Below, one piece after another: positions 10,368 to 22,923 of a stretch of DNA of 64,000 nt. Source of the DNA: Triangularia verruculosa (taxonomy: Eukaryota > Ascomycota > Sordariomycetes > Sordariales > Podosporaceae). The DNA lies in assembly GCA_033296885.1 (NCBI GenBank), contig MU863985.1, positions 62,001 to 126,000 of the forward strand. Reading direction: 5' to 3'. Every line of letters starts with the position of its first letter. Within the stretch, counting starts at the first letter, position 1. The position numbers were made by a program, and so were the translations under genes. The notes under the pieces are model-generated. The model did no database searches. It saw only the letters and a list, made by a program, of their open reading frames with translations, and was not told the origin of the DNA.

Positions 10368-13300
10368 TCACTGTCCTCGCCTCACCACTCCCGTCATGTC
10401 GAGCCTCACGGTTGGCCGCTCAATCTCCAAGCTTCGACTTGGGACTAGACGGCCACCTGGTGTTCTCGGGTTGGCCACATTGACTCGTCCGCGACGGTGG
10501 GCTCTGGTGACTTCATCGTCGTTGCTGTCAGAAGAGTCATCATCGCCGGCATCCTCTGGTCGGGGTGTCAGACGGGCACTGGAAAATGGATCAACATCGT
10601 TGGGTCCAATCGTGTCTTCACTGTTCCGTCTCGACCCCTCTTGTTCCAGATCGTACGCAGCCAGACGCGCGAAATAGTCCGCCATGCCGTCCACACTCGG
10701 AGTTCCTACAATAATGTCGTAGTTGGGAGGCGGCGTCATGAGATCAGCTGGCAGCGGCGGTGGCGGCTCGTCTGCATTGAAGGGAGGCGGGTTATACGAG
10801 GGGTGTCTCAGGAGGTGAATGGGCCGCGGCTCACGGTCCAGCGGACTTGGGAGGCCCCGAGCGCGACTGAGGGAGCTGCTTGCTCTGTGTATGGACGAGC
10901 CGGTCCGAGCGCCGGATTGGAGATGGGCAGCCTGGGGAATGCTGGGCAGGCCGCTCGCCGTGCTGGTGAGATTGGAACTGATCCGCAGCCGGCTGTTGTT
11001 CAAGCTCGGAGCATCCTCTTCGATCATGGCCAGCGGCGTGGCCGAGCTGGACGAGTTGGGGTCCAGGGGGCGAGCGTCCGAGCAGCCGCACGACGTTTGC
11101 TGCCGTTGCTCGGCGGGGCCGTCTCGCCCGCTATACTGCGGCAGCGACGTGTTGGCTTGGGTCGCACGGCAATTCAAGACAGTAAAGGGGCTATCGATAC
11201 TGATCTCGAAATGCCGCCGACGTTTCCCAGCGGGATCATCCGGGTCCAGGCGAGAGATGCGCATGACGATCTGGAGAAATGTCTCAGCATGGATACCAAG
11301 ATGTGGATGTAGGGGCCTTGGAAGAGATCACATACCTTGATCCAGTGGAAGACGTTGACATTCTTCCAGCTGCAGTCTGGGTGCAGGCGGAGCGTTTTGT
11401 CGCGTGCCATCGTCTCACACGTCGGCAGCTGCACATTCAGTTCGATCTCGGTGCTTCCCCAGAAGCTTTCCAAGCCGAGGTCAAGCTCACCCAACAGATT
11501 GTTGCTCGGTTCAGGGAGTGGCCGTGGTGCGCCGCCTGTCCTCGCAGCTTCCTGCAGCCGTCTTCGGACGGCCAGCATTCGTGCCTCCTCCCGCTGTTGA
11601 GCATCCAACTCGCCGCCGCTGAGGACGCGGATGTCGCTCGCTTCGTACTGCTTGTCCAGAGGCTTGCCTGCCACTTTCTCGAGCAATAATATTTTCCTCC
11701 CCGAGTCCTTGCGCGTGACATGCCGGTCGTTGGTCCAGTACTCGATGCTTTCAGTCACAAACACTTTAAGCTTGTGGACTTGGACTTTTGCCAGAGGCGT
11801 GAGCTTGAAAGCGATGGGAATTTTGGCTCCAATGGGAAAACTCTTGCCGGATATCATGATGTCGTAGTGCAGTTGGTCCTCCCAATGGCGACTGATGGAT
11901 ATTGGCTCCGTCATCTCGAGGGACATCTGGTCTGGGAGGCGCACAATCGACACCTCTTTGGAACCGTGCAGGTTGGGCTTGAACGCTCCTGCACGTTCCA
12001 CCGTGGTCTCTAGCTCCCACCGCACCGAGCCATACTGCAACTTTGTTGTCTCGAGCTGGTTGTGATCGATGGGCAACTCAAACGCATACTCGTATGTGCC
12101 CGGGCCGAACACCTTGAACCCCTTCGCCTGGACCTGGTTCGCAAATGGGGACTCGCCTTTGCCAAAACTCCGTGACTGCACAGACTGAAGTGACAACCGT
12201 TTCCGTTCCTTGGCTGTCAGCGTGGAAGAATTCCTAGTCTTTCCGAGAATGTGAAGCGAAGAGTTCGAGTTGTTGTATAGCGACGACATGAGATTGTGAT
12301 GCGTAGAGCTAGCCTTGGGTACAAAGGTGCATTGGCTCCCATACTCGGTCTCCCACATACCCTCATGCATGGCATGGAAGAACACAAGAGACTGGGTGCG
12401 GAGTGTCTGCTCCTCAAAAAGCTCGGTTTTGGATGGCGGAATTCCTTCGGGCCATTCTGTCCTGGCCTTGCCCACCAGTTTCAGCGTCACCGACTTGATC
12501 TTGACATTCTTGGACACGTTCAACTGCAGCTTGCCCCGGAGCAGAGCGCTCGATTGTTGCTGCCCTTGGCGTCTGGAGTGGCTGTCGTGCTCGAATCCTG
12601 TGAGGAAGACATTTGGCTCTGCCAATAATATCGAGCAGGTCAGCCCGCTCCCTGATGCTACGGGCTTCTGGATCTCGGACACGGATGAGCTCATCATGCT
12701 CTTGGCGGACCGTATTGACACCATGCTGGTTCTGTTGGATGTTTGCAACCCGGTCCCGCTCAGGGGATTTGGGACAGTTGCCGTGGCCATGACGGGCTCG
12801 TCAACAACTGCGTCCTCAACGTCGGGCCGCCCTGGAGAGGCGGAGCGGTCTGGCACAGGGTCTTCCACGTAGGATCCTTCAAATCGGGAAAGCCTCCGCG
12901 CGAAGCTTATGAAGCTCGTCGGGCGTGACTGAGCCTTCAATGTCGGCGTTGTCGTAACCGTGGGCGTTGACTTGGCGGAAGAGGAAAAAACTGCCCTTAT
13001 CCTGTCCAAAACCTTTCCGACCTTCTCAGCGCCTGGGGGTAATGACCGCAGAGACCGCCGCTTCTCGGTCTTTTCTGTCCGTTCCTTTTCCAATCTCTTC
13101 CGTTCCTTCTCCTCCTCCTTCCGAGCCTTCTTCTGCTCTCGACCTAGCTTCTGGGACCTCTTCCGGGCGTCTCTCTGCTCCTTGTCGGTGTTCTTCTTCT
13201 TGGAGGCCTGGCCTGACGTTGGCGGCCGCAGGTCTGGCGGAACAAAGCCGGCGGGGTACGAGATGATGTGAATCGAATGAGGTCGACGCTGGCGGGGCTG

Positions 13301-13444
13301 TATCAGGGGTGTAGGGAAGCTGGCACTCTCGGTGCAGCGCCTGTGGTCAAGAGGATGTCTCGGGGTGTAGTAGATGGATCCGTGTGCGGACGAAAAGTAG
13401 GGCTCGGGACGGAGTCGATCGTGTTCGGTACCTGCAGCAGACAT
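10368..13444 (-). CDS. Alpha-arrestin (ART-type ubiquitin-ligase adaptor)
   Basis: Two exons, 13444-11336 and 11270-10368, with a 65-bp phase-0 intron (GTATGT...CAG), giving 1003 aa. An arrestin N-domain starts near residue 265 (CSILLAEPNVFLTGF...) and is followed by an arrestin C-domain to about 770. A very basic, Lys/Glu/Arg-rich segment lies around residues 85-140. Near residues 880-885 the protein carries PPPNY, a PPxY motif of the kind bound by WW domains of Rsp5/Nedd4 ligases. Family knowledge: such proteins recruit the ligase to plasma-membrane transporters for endocytosis. It is not the shorter CreD type, and the exact ART orthologue is unclear. I start at the ATG at 13444; the frame stays open upstream to 13816, so an N-terminal extension or a further leader exon cannot be excluded. 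Confidence 0.85.
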
Positions 13445-16103
13445 GGCGCCCCGGTTAGAAGAAAGGTCTCGTCGCGAGCGGCATGCGAAGGGCGGTGATA
13501 GCACCGGCAGGGGAAACATGAGAACCAAGAAAGGAACGGCATTGGAGTTGTGGGACAACAAAACAAAAAGAAAAAAGGAAAAAAGACAAGAATATGGGCG
13601 GTCATAACACACAGCATCCGGCCATGAAGGGGATGGAGATATCCCCAGCGCCATCAAGGAGCCCCGGGGTCGGGGCAACACTGTAGGCGGACAGAGGATG
13701 CTGCGACTGGCCGGCGACAGCACGGAGGTGCTGGGGAGGAGAGCGGTCCAATGCTCCTGCAGCCGGACGGGGAGGAGAGGGACCCCAGCGGTGGACATGC
13801 CGGCGAGGTGGAACATGGTGACGGGTGTCTCGAGGAAGCGCCATTACAGACAGGCATGATGGTGGTGGCGGCAGCCGGGAAGGTGTGTATGTGTGTCGAG
13901 GCAGCAACAACCACAGCGGTGGGAGTGGCCGTCATCTCCTGGGAGCTTGCGTGCGGTGTGTGCCGGATTGAAAACGGGCAGGGGAGAGGCACACTATACC
14001 TCCCGTCACCGGTTCGGGACTTGGGGAAGGGAAAGGGAGAGACATGACGGATGCGGAAAGGGAGCCGTTGGGGGAGCGTTGCTGGCCGAGGGCACCAGCA
14101 CCAGCACCAGCACGTACCTGCACCTGAATCATAGCACCCCCGTTATTATCATCTGCGTGGTCTTTGGTGTCTCTGGCTTTGTGCTCGGCGCAAATTGGGA
14201 GGCGGGTCCTAGTACCACAGCAGTCAAGACAAAAAAGGCAGCCAATGTTCAGCTGGGGAAGGGTGTTGTCTTGTGTGTCTTATGCCAGGTAGCTATGTTA
14301 TGTAGAAGTCGACCAGCCAGCCAGTAGTGCTGGCAGGGGAGCTCTGCGCGAATTTGCACTGCAATGAGGTCCTTTTTGCCCGCACGTAGGAGAGATGTGT
14401 TTTGTTTGGAAAGCGGCGTGTAGTGGTCGCCAGGGGGTGTACGGGTGTACGGGTGTACGGGCTTATGGGTGTATGGGTGTATGGAAAGAGGGCTGTTCCT
14501 TTTTTCGGTTTTTCGGGTCGAGACTGTCTCAACCGGCCACAAGGCGGTAGGGGTAGCGTAGCGTAGCGTGGATTCGCAACCGGTAGGATGGCGGCAGGGA
14601 AGAAGCGATCGAAGGTTCAAAGCGTCAACGGAGTCGATGTTGGACGGATCCGTCACTGCGCGGGTCCTCGTGGAATGCTGGGCAGGTAAAAGAAGTGTAC
14701 AGTAGCGACAGGGAGCAGGGAGCAGGGACTGGAGGGAGGTGCGGGAGGGTCAAAACAAGAACAGAACAAGCAGCGACAAGAATAGAAAGCCATGCTCTGG
14801 GCTGGAACTAGAGGGGGAGGCCATGATGCGCGACTGTTGCTCGCAGCTTGGAAACCTGGAGGACCCGTCGAAAGTATGATGTAGTTTCGACGCCGCAACC
14901 CCTGCTCCTGGTCCGCTAAACATCGGGCCCAGACCGGAACCCACCCGCTGCACCAATCAGGGCCACCCGCCGTTGGGCCCCACGCGCCCATGTTCCTGTC
15001 GACTGTTGACTGTCGACATACGGATATCGACCGTTTCCAGCTGGCCGCTGGTCATAGAAACAGACAAACAAACAAACAAAACATGGAGGGCATTACGGCG
15101 TCGAGGTCTGGAAACCAGGGGCCGCTCTGACGAAACATGGAACTCAAGGCACAGCACCGCACTTGTCCAATGCCAGCAGCCAACAGTCACAAGGCGACCC
15201 CGCGATTTCGCTGTGCTTCCCGTGCCCCCCCACCATCGCTCGTCTGACAGTTTTCTAGATTCCCATCCCATCCGAGTGGAAAGTGGAACTCGGGATCGAG
15301 TCCCTCTCACTTTCCTTCGATTAGTGGAGAGGAGTCGCGGTCTCGGCTGAGTTCGGCTTTCGGCAGCCCAGCCCTGCTGCACATCATTGTATGAGCTACG
15401 TCATCGGTGGGTGGTAAGGTATCTTGTGGTCTCCGATCTAACGGTCAACCACTCGGACCTGGCGATCATTGGTGAACCGTGTTCTGCATCATTTATCGTC
15501 CACCAATACTCTCGATTGGACTCGTCGACTCTCTTTACTCTGCCTGTTTCAGATCATCAACAACATCATGCGACGAGTCAGTCGTCGTGAAAAAGCCTGC
15601 CTGGCACATTCATGCCGGACGATCCGAGCCCAGATGAGCGAAAATATCACCGGCTTCGTGGCTAATCGTCCAGCCGTTCTTCCCAATGCGACTGGATCGC
15701 TCGGCTCGGTTCCAGTACGCTGGGCTGGTCATGGGCATTCAAGGTTAGATTGACTCTACATAGAGCACTGCCGCTCCATATTCTGCAGCTGAGTGAATGC
15801 AATCGCCTCTGGTCTGCATATGGGGTAGGTAATTCAGATAAATCCCTTTCTCATGTGAAAGCTGAAGAGATTCAAAATTGTGAGTGGGAACTCTTGCGTG
15901 AAATCTAGTCTCTTGTATTTGCGTTTGTCGATTTCATCATTCGTGACTAACCACGAGGTATTTAATGGCTACCGTCCACGGAGGCTCTCTGTTGTTGAAT
16001 ACCTAGGTACGCCGTCTACGTTCACAGTTTCACCGACTCGACTTGTGGTCAAAACCAGGATCCATTTTCTTGGCCGTCTTGCTATGGTGCCCTAGCTTTT
16101 GGT
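13445..16103. other. Intergenic region between arrestin leader and AKR 3' end
   Basis: The first 0.5 kb is probably the leader and promoter of the arrestin gene. Further on are a CACCAG trinucleotide-type repeat (about 14091-14112), a GTGTACGGG-type tandem repeat (14434-14483) and a TAGCG triplication (about 14556-14570). The open frames seen are short, overlap on both strands and lack domain signatures. No gene is supported. Confidence 0.55.
14434..14483. repeat. Degenerate GTGTACGGG / GTGTATGGG tandem repeat
   Basis: About three GTGTACGGG units are followed, after a short interruption, by GTGTATGGG variants. It is a simple minisatellite in non-coding DNA. Confidence 0.65.
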
Positions 16104-17370
16104 CTAGACACGTGGAGGGGTGTCCTTCATAAGAGCGCCCATTGCTGCTGGCGGATACCTCGTTCCATAGACTTCGGTCTCGTCAATTGCAGCTCTCACT
16201 TCTTTCTCTTCCTCGTCTGTAAGCGTCTCATAGACTGAATTGGCGCCCCAGTTTTCCTCCAGATACGGGATCCTTTTCGTTCCGGGAATAGGGAAAACGA
16301 GTTCTTGCTTCATCATCCACGCCAGAGTCAGTTGTCCAGGCGTGCACCCTTTCTTGGCGGCAATCTTCTTGATCCTCTCAACCAGCTCCATGTTCTTGGG
16401 AAGGTTCTCTGCTGAAAAGCGAGGAACTGCGCGGCGGAGATCGCCCTGCTCAAAATTGTCGGCCGATGTGTACCGCCCTGTGAGAAGTCCCCGACCAAGA
16501 GGGCAATAAGCGATAATTGGGATCTTGAGGTCGCGGCAAGTCTTGGCAAGATTGAGATCTGGAGACTCGATGTCGCGGGTGAAAGGGGAGTATTCGATCT
16601 GGTAAGCCCTGATGGGGTGGATTTTGCTCGCACGGATGAGAGTGTCGGCACCGCATTCGGAGATACCAATGTGGCGTACTTGACCGGATCTTGGAACGGA
16701 TTAGAATAAGACAATCGGCAGACTGACAGCTGGTGGACCACCTACTCGACAAATTCCTTCATCGTCTCAATGACATCTTCGATGGGCGTCTTCCCGCTGA
16801 TGCGGTGGCTGCTCCTTGTTAGACATGGAAGGCGGGATGTGCCTTGAAGGCGGTCTTACCAGTAGAGTAAGTCGATATAGTCTGTTTTCAACTTGCTCAG
16901 ACTTTCTTTCACTGCCTCCCGAATGTATTCGGGCTCGTTGCAGAACTCTCTACTGCCATCAGGGTTCACCTTGTTTCCGAACTTGGTGGCTAGAAAAATC
17001 TAATCACCACGATAATCAGTGAATCTACCACAAACAATCTGAGGATAGGAAGCTTACATCGCTCCTCTTGCCTGTCTTTTCAAACCATTTCCCAAGAAGG
17101 ACCTCACTGTCTCCGTACAAAGCAGCTGAATCCCAATGCGTGCAGCCCAGCTCATGAGCACGGTCTAGCAGGGCGAGACGCTCATCATCGGGAGGAGGGG
17201 TTCCGTAAAATGCTACCTCGCAATCCACGTTAACAGGGGCAATTGAAGGGAAGAAGAACTATGGCCGGCGACTTACAACTTAAGCCCATCAAGCCGAACC
17301 CTAGAATGGGAATCTTTGGACCGCCCGGGCCCAGCTCACGGGTTGGAATAGAAGTCTTGTTTTGTGCCAT
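16104..17370 (-). CDS. Aldo/keto reductase
   Basis: Five exons: 17370-17277, 17212-17058, 16999-16860, 16808-16746 and 16689-16104, joined in frame to give 345 aa, the normal size for an aldo/keto reductase. The expected active-site tetrad is present: Asp in CTHWDSAALYGDSE, the catalytic Tyr in ALYGDSE, Lys in LATKFG and His in YCHR. The N-terminus reads GPGGPKIPILGFGLMGLS and runs into FYGTPPPDDERLALLDRA, typical of the fungal AKR subgroup near yeast-type and plant auxin-induced-like reductases. The enzyme should reduce aldehydes or ketones with NADPH in the cytosol; the substrate is unknown. It is divergently arranged with the NmrA-like gene 1.2 kb away. Confidence 0.93.
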
Positions 17371-18574
17371 TGTGACGGGTTTTACTGCGACTAAGGAGTA
17401 AAGAGCAGGTGGGATCTTTGTCTGAAACCCATCCTTCTCTCAAGAAATACATTCTCAGTTTTGTCTTGTTGATATCATCGGCCTCGCGTTTGCTGTTCGC
17501 GGTTATGGTGGAGTCGGTGGGGCCGGCGGAGGTTCGTCGGAGAACGACTTCCGGTCGAAGGACGGTGCAAGCCCCGGACCGTGAATCGAAACGGGTATTA
17601 TAGGATGCTGATCATGTGTCTTTTCCAAACCAAAAACATACATCTTTATCTTAACTCAACTGGACTGATTCTGTGCCCGTTCCAGATGGGCTCTTCATAG
17701 GTAATTCCTCAGTTACCTTATCCACAGCTCCAGTCGAGCACGGTGCTAGCTGCCCTAGCTATGTTCCCCTGATGTAAGATATCTGACAACGTTCACCGTC
17801 CTATTCGTCGCACCTTCATATTAGATAGCCAGCCCCTTCGTGCTGGATCCACGGCACCTGAAGTCGAATGACATTGACGCAAAGGCTCAGGCACTCCGAC
17901 ACCGAAGCCTTGTTCGATGGCACGGTTGAGCGCATCGGTACCTACCATTCACCAAACCGCATCTAAGCTAAAGTTCCATGGAGGCCAACATACCTAACAG
18001 GCAAACGGTGCAAATGGCGACCATCAGAGCAAGCTGAGTCCTGTCATTACTGGCGCTGGGGATTGGCTACCTAGTTAAGGTACGGTACATATCACCAATT
18101 CACATCATTACCTATGTCTGGCAACCTCTACCTAATCATAGAACACGCTTGATGTTGTCAACGTTAAATTCTGAAGAGTCGTGACCAATGCTTCATAAGA
18201 TAATACTAATCAGAAGCGACGATTCTTGCCGTTTCTTTGCAGTTGATCGCATGGCCGCTTGATAAGCATGCACACCAACAACGGATGCCAAGAGATTTTC
18301 TTTGCTACGAGATGGTCGGAGTTAAGCGGGCAGAACGCTGGAGAGTCAGCAACACCTCTGCTCTGATACGGTTCTGGGACATGGCTGCGGCGCAGTATGC
18401 TGAGGCCAGGCTTTCAATACAGTGTCCCAAAAGATATAAGGTGCTTGAGGTCGCCTCTTTTCGAGCATTGACCTTGGATAACAGCATCCTTTACAATACC
18501 ACAATATCCCCTCGTCTTCTGACTCTCGATTACCCGAATTACCGACAGGTACACTGGAGAACCTGTTCGTCAAA
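17371..18574. other. Divergent promoter region, AKR / NmrA-like
   Basis: 1.2 kb separate the two divergent start codons (17370 minus, 18575 plus). It contains TACCTACC-type motifs (about 17940 and 18129) but no convincing frame. Shared regulation of the two flanking oxidoreductase-type genes is possible. Confidence 0.5.
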
Positions 18575-19683
18575 ATGTCTAACAAGAACATAATCACCGT
18601 TTTTGGAGCCACTGGGGTTCAGGGTGGCTCTGTGGCAGATATCTTCCTTCATGACCCGAAGCTCACCTCGAACTGGACTGTGAGAGCTGTCACTCGAGAC
18701 ATCACCAAAGAGTCGGCTAAACAGCTTCAGCAGAAGGGCGCTGATGTCATCGCTGTACGTGGCTGTCTTGGACTCACTGATCGGGATTGCGTACCTACTA
18801 GGTATGCTTGCTAACGTGCTAGGTAGGCCGATCTGAATGACAAATCCACTCTGATCAAAGCGATGGAGGGGGCCACCGCCGTGTTTGCTGTGACAAACTA
18901 CTGGGAGAAGTGCGACATGAAGCTGGAAATCCAGCAGGGAAAAAATCTCGTTGATGCTGCTCAAGAAAGTGGCGTCCATCATTTCATCTGGAGCTCCCTT
19001 CTCAACATCACGAAGTGTAAGTACCTTACAGTGAATTTGAAAAACGATGAAGGGTTTTTTTCTGACCATGTCCATTTGCCTACCTAGTGACCAACGGAAA
19101 ACTACCAAATGTTTACCATTTTGACAGCAAGGCCTTGGTTGAGGACTACGCCCGTGAAGTCGCCCTCCCTGCCACTTTCTTCCTCGCAGGATGTTACATG
19201 TCAAATATGCCTGGCGGCAGCTTCCGCCGAGACCCGCAGGCCGACAATGCCTGGACCTTCAGCCTCCCTGTGTCGGCCGACGCTGTGTTGCCGGTTTTTG
19301 ACGCAGCCGCCGACACTGGAAAGTTCATCAAGGCTGCTGTTTTGAACCGTGACAAGGTCCTTGGAAAGCGTCTCCTCGGTGCTACCGCCTACCTCACCAA
19401 CACCCAGATTGTCGAGGGCTTCAAGAAGGTATTTCCCGAAGCCGGGAAGACAGCAAGCTACAAACAACTCCCCGATGATCAGTTTCTCGAGTATTGGACC
19501 AAGTATCAGGGTGTGCCTGACTATGTGGCCCAAGAGGTGTTGGAGAACATGCATTTGTTTGAGAACTATGGCTACTATGGCGGAGAAAGTCTCGATCAGA
19601 CACACGCACTTCTGGAGGATAAATTGACGACTTGGGAAGAGCACGCCGCAACCACATCAAAGTGGGGGGAGGAGTTGAAGTGA
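18575..19683 (+). CDS. NmrA-like NAD(P)-binding protein (copy 1)
   Basis: Three exons: 18575-18754, 18827-19016 and 19088-19683, giving 321 aa. The N-terminus has a Rossmann nucleotide-binding motif, TVFGATGVQGGSV (GxxGxxG), and then the NmrA-family landmark FAVTNYWEKCDMKLEIQQGK. The family covers redox-sensing regulators (NmrA, HSCARG) and NmrA-like oxidoreductases of secondary metabolism; the sequence does not tell which applies here. Near the first acceptor there are two overlapping AG choices (CTAG and GTAG); only the second keeps the ADLND reading in frame. A paralogue lies on the minus strand at 49.4-50.6 kb. Confidence 0.9.
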
Positions 19684-19804
19684 TGGTGTGCATGGGGTCC
19701 AGTCATGCAGGTCGGCAGACGCTCTTGGTGTTGAACAGCCAGACCCTGAGGTGTAGCACAAGGTTTTAGACAATAAGAAAGCCTGTTTCCAAAGATCTAC
19801 CTAA

Positions 19805-20338
19805 CCACAAAGGAACGTGAAATCACTAGTAGACTCTCGTGGACATCGACCGACCCTGGAGCCACCACTTGCATGGAACCCAGCAGTTCTCAGGCCTGAA
19901 GACGAGGATCTACTCGAGCACTTCCAATATGCTTCAAAAGCTCTTGCGATATTTGGTCATGACACTGCCGGATTGGGAGACGCGCTCATTCGAATTGCCC
20001 TGGCGAATACTCCGGCCTCGGTTACTGCGGTTCTCCAATGCCTAGTCGCCTTTTCGGCTCTTCACCGAGATGATGTCCATTTGCAGGCATTTGAGCTCAA
20101 GATAAAAGCTCCTCAAGCCTTGGCGACTGCATCCGCTGATACGCCGATTGGTACAGCCGAAGCCATTCAGCATGTGGCTGCGGGAATAAGGTACTTCTAT
20201 GTTCCAGGTACCTTTGAAAGCCACAAGTCCTCTTGCACCTCGGAAGAGTGGGCCACCTATCTGCGAAACTCCAAGAAAGTCATACGGACTGTTGGGCTGG
20301 ATAGGATGGACGGAGATGATGATCTTGCCATGATATAA
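19805..20338 (+). pseudogene. Fragment of a fungal Zn2Cys6-type transcription factor (C-terminal region)
   Basis: An open frame whose translation (LAWNPAVLRPEDEDLLEHF, then ALANTPASVTAVLQCLVAFS, then SCTSEEW) resembles the regulatory domain of fungus-specific C6 transcription factors. There is no ATG in the frame before the extreme 3' end; the frame opens directly after a TAA at 19802. No zinc cluster is found upstream, where only about 120 bp separate it from the NmrA-like gene. It ends in AMI-stop well before a full regulatory domain would. I read it as a headless, truncated relic. Homology is recognised from sequence feel, not from a search. Confidence 0.5.
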
Positions 20339-20415
20339 AAGTTCAAGACTCAACTTGACCACGATATACTGGTGATTTGAGCTGTCCATCCAGCCTGATT
20401 GCCGCGCCTTTCAAT

Positions 20416-22923
20416 TTATCTTTCCAGACTCCCCGGGCCCTTCCCCAACTTGTACTTATCCTCTACCTCTTTGCTATACGTCACCGTCTTGTCTCCAATT
20501 CTGCCGTCCGGTCCGGTGCTGCTCCCTTTCACACACTTCCCACCGCCCCAAGCAACCTCCTTCACAGCCTTCCAAATGGCAGTCACTTCTCTCATCATCT
20601 CCCAAGTAAAGAACAACTTGCAATGGGCGGCCTCGTATCTCATCTGGAGCGGCAGATGTTTGTCTCCGATAATCTCCCCCTTGTCCAGATCATACGGAAA
20701 CATATTGCCCAGGTTATAATCAACATTCGCGCCTCCCAAGTACAATGAGGCCCTTGGAAGGACGTCTGGCATTCGAATGGGAGGCTTGCCACTGAGGGGC
20801 AGCGTGACACCAGGCGGGAGGGGAGTAGAAGCGTTGTTGGGGTCGGGTGCCACAAAGCCTCGGAAGGTGTTGACGGGGCCGGCTTTCACCTGGCCGATTG
20901 CCTGCATGGGTTGGTTTAGAGGACGTCCACCTAAGGCGATGGTCTTGACGCCGTGGATGTTGGTGAGTATGGAGGTAAGTATGGCACAGGCGGATGCGCA
21001 TTCGCCGTCGGTGACAATGATGATGTCTTCAGGGGCGAAGGGTGGCTCAACAGAGGTAGGAGGGAAAGGGAAAGGGTCGAACTGGTTGACGGTGACATTT
21101 ATGAGAGAGTAATGCGTGAAGTTGTTACCAGCTGAATCAGAAACTGGACCAAGGAAATCCTGGAAAGAGGACCATCTGGTGTTGTTGGGTGTAATGTACA
21201 AATCCAAGAGAGCTCGAAGGGGGCTGGCGGTGGAGAGATTCTTGGATTGGCGGCTCTCGAGTTCAGTTCCTATCCATTGTAACTGAGGATGGGCCCTCAT
21301 CTGGTGCACTATTGGCCAATTGTATGGTTTGGTCAGGTCAGAAGGGGGGAAAAGATGCAAGTAGACGATGGTAAGGTAGTCGGTGAAACCGCCGCCATTT
21401 CCCTGTAGATCTAAAATGAGCTTTGTGCGGTTAGACGCCCTAGCTGCAGCTATGAAGTCCTGGGTAATGTTGTTGACCTGTCTCCGAAAGTACATGGTAG
21501 AGCCCGTTTCGCTGTTTGGATTCTCGGCCTCTACAAAGCTGTTGATGGCAAGAACTGCCGTGTCTTCAAAGGCCGCTTCAGGCAACAGAAAAGTCCGCAT
21601 TGACTCACTCGGTGTTGCCTTGAAAGGGGCCGGGAAACCATCATGGGAAGCCGTCCAGTTTTTGTCTGCCCAGTGATAGAGTCCTGTTGCGAACGTGCTA
21701 GGAGTTGTCCCGTTCCCCTGGCCGTAGATATTGTACAGATCGGTTCCAGAACTGACCGTTGAGAAATTTGCGCGCACGTAAGCTGTGTTGTCGAATTTTA
21801 GAATAGTACCGTTCTGGAACTCGACAATTGTCGTGTCTTCAAATCCAAGGGTGTAAATATCAGAAGGCTCGGCGTGGTTCAAATTGGCGTCCTTGGATAG
21901 AGTCGGGAATAGTGTATTGAAGCGGGCATCTGGATCGTGGCTCCCACTGCTTTGGAGGGACAGTCCGAGGAAGAAGTTAAGAACGGCGACGCCATTGACA
22001 GCTGTGATTGGGGACGGAACATATCTATCTGCGGTATACTTGACGTCATCTAGAAATAGGCAGCACGGTTAGCGATTTCAATAACCTGCACCCATAACCT
22101 CGACTCGATTACATATAAGGGTCTCTAGGACTTACCACGAAGATAGAACCTGGGTAGACTGAGGCCGTCATCTGAGATTGATACGAACTGAACGCCCCGC
22201 TCAAATGTGAACAGGTCAAACAGCAAGGACCTAATGCTCACATGACCATCTCTAACCCGCGTGCTCAGCAGAGTATGCAGGTCGGTCAGGAATTCAAACA
22301 TGTTGGGATACTTTGGCTTCTTCCCTGGCTGTAATTTGGCCGCAATATCTTTGAGCCCTTGAGTCAAATCAACTCCCTCGGAAAGATAACCCTGTAGCTA
22401 ACACGTTAGCATAGATGCCTTACTTCGCCTTGGAGTGACATGATGGGGTTAAGACCCCGGGCAACGCCACCTGCCTTGGGAGGATCACGTAAATAGTCGA
22501 CTGTGCTTTGCCACTCAACAAGAGGAGCAAGATAGTCGACATGCTTCCTTGCCACGTCTGCGTAAAGTGGAATTGACTTTAGACAGGCAAACGCAAGGGA
22601 TGGTCGGATAGGAGCAGGCGGTACAGGTGGTTGAAGCAATTCAAACAATCCACTCAGTTCTTTAGGAACTAAAATATGAAATCCAGACAGTAAGGTCAAA
22701 CACACCTCTCAAGAGAGAAAAAGGGTAAAGCATAAATCGTGTAAATACCTATTTCATTGTCGGCCATCCACTTGGCAACGAGGCCTCGAATCTGACCACA
22801 TGGCTCGTCTACATTCATCCATCTTGCAGAACGCTGGGTGGGATGAAGCAGAGGGTGCGCAGATGTAAGCGGAATAGCAATCAGGGAAGCCACTGATGCT
22901 GCTACAGCAAAGATGAAGCGCAT
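20416..22923 (-). CDS. Secreted S41-family (CPAF-like) peptidase
   Basis: Four exons are proposed: 22923-22749, 22668-22475, 22391-22136 and 22049-20416, giving 752 aa. A signal peptide is clear (MRFIFAVAASVASLIAIPLT, then SAHP). The S41 core is recognisable from TKLILDLQGNGGG and from IIIVTDGECASACAILTSIL, the segment expected to hold the catalytic serine. Many N-glycosylation sequons support secretion. Related fungal S41 proteins are extracellular or act in peptide-product clusters (UstP type). The second intron has no good GT donor giving the family-like junction DPPK/GYLSEG; a GC-AG intron (22474-22392) does. An alternative in-frame GT donor after SLQGE would leave an intron of only about 32 bp. 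The other introns are ordinary. Confidence 0.85.

Noticed and set aside
18237..18593. 118-codon plus-strand frame before the NmrA-like gene
   Set aside because: It overlaps the NmrA-like start in another frame and lacks conserved features.
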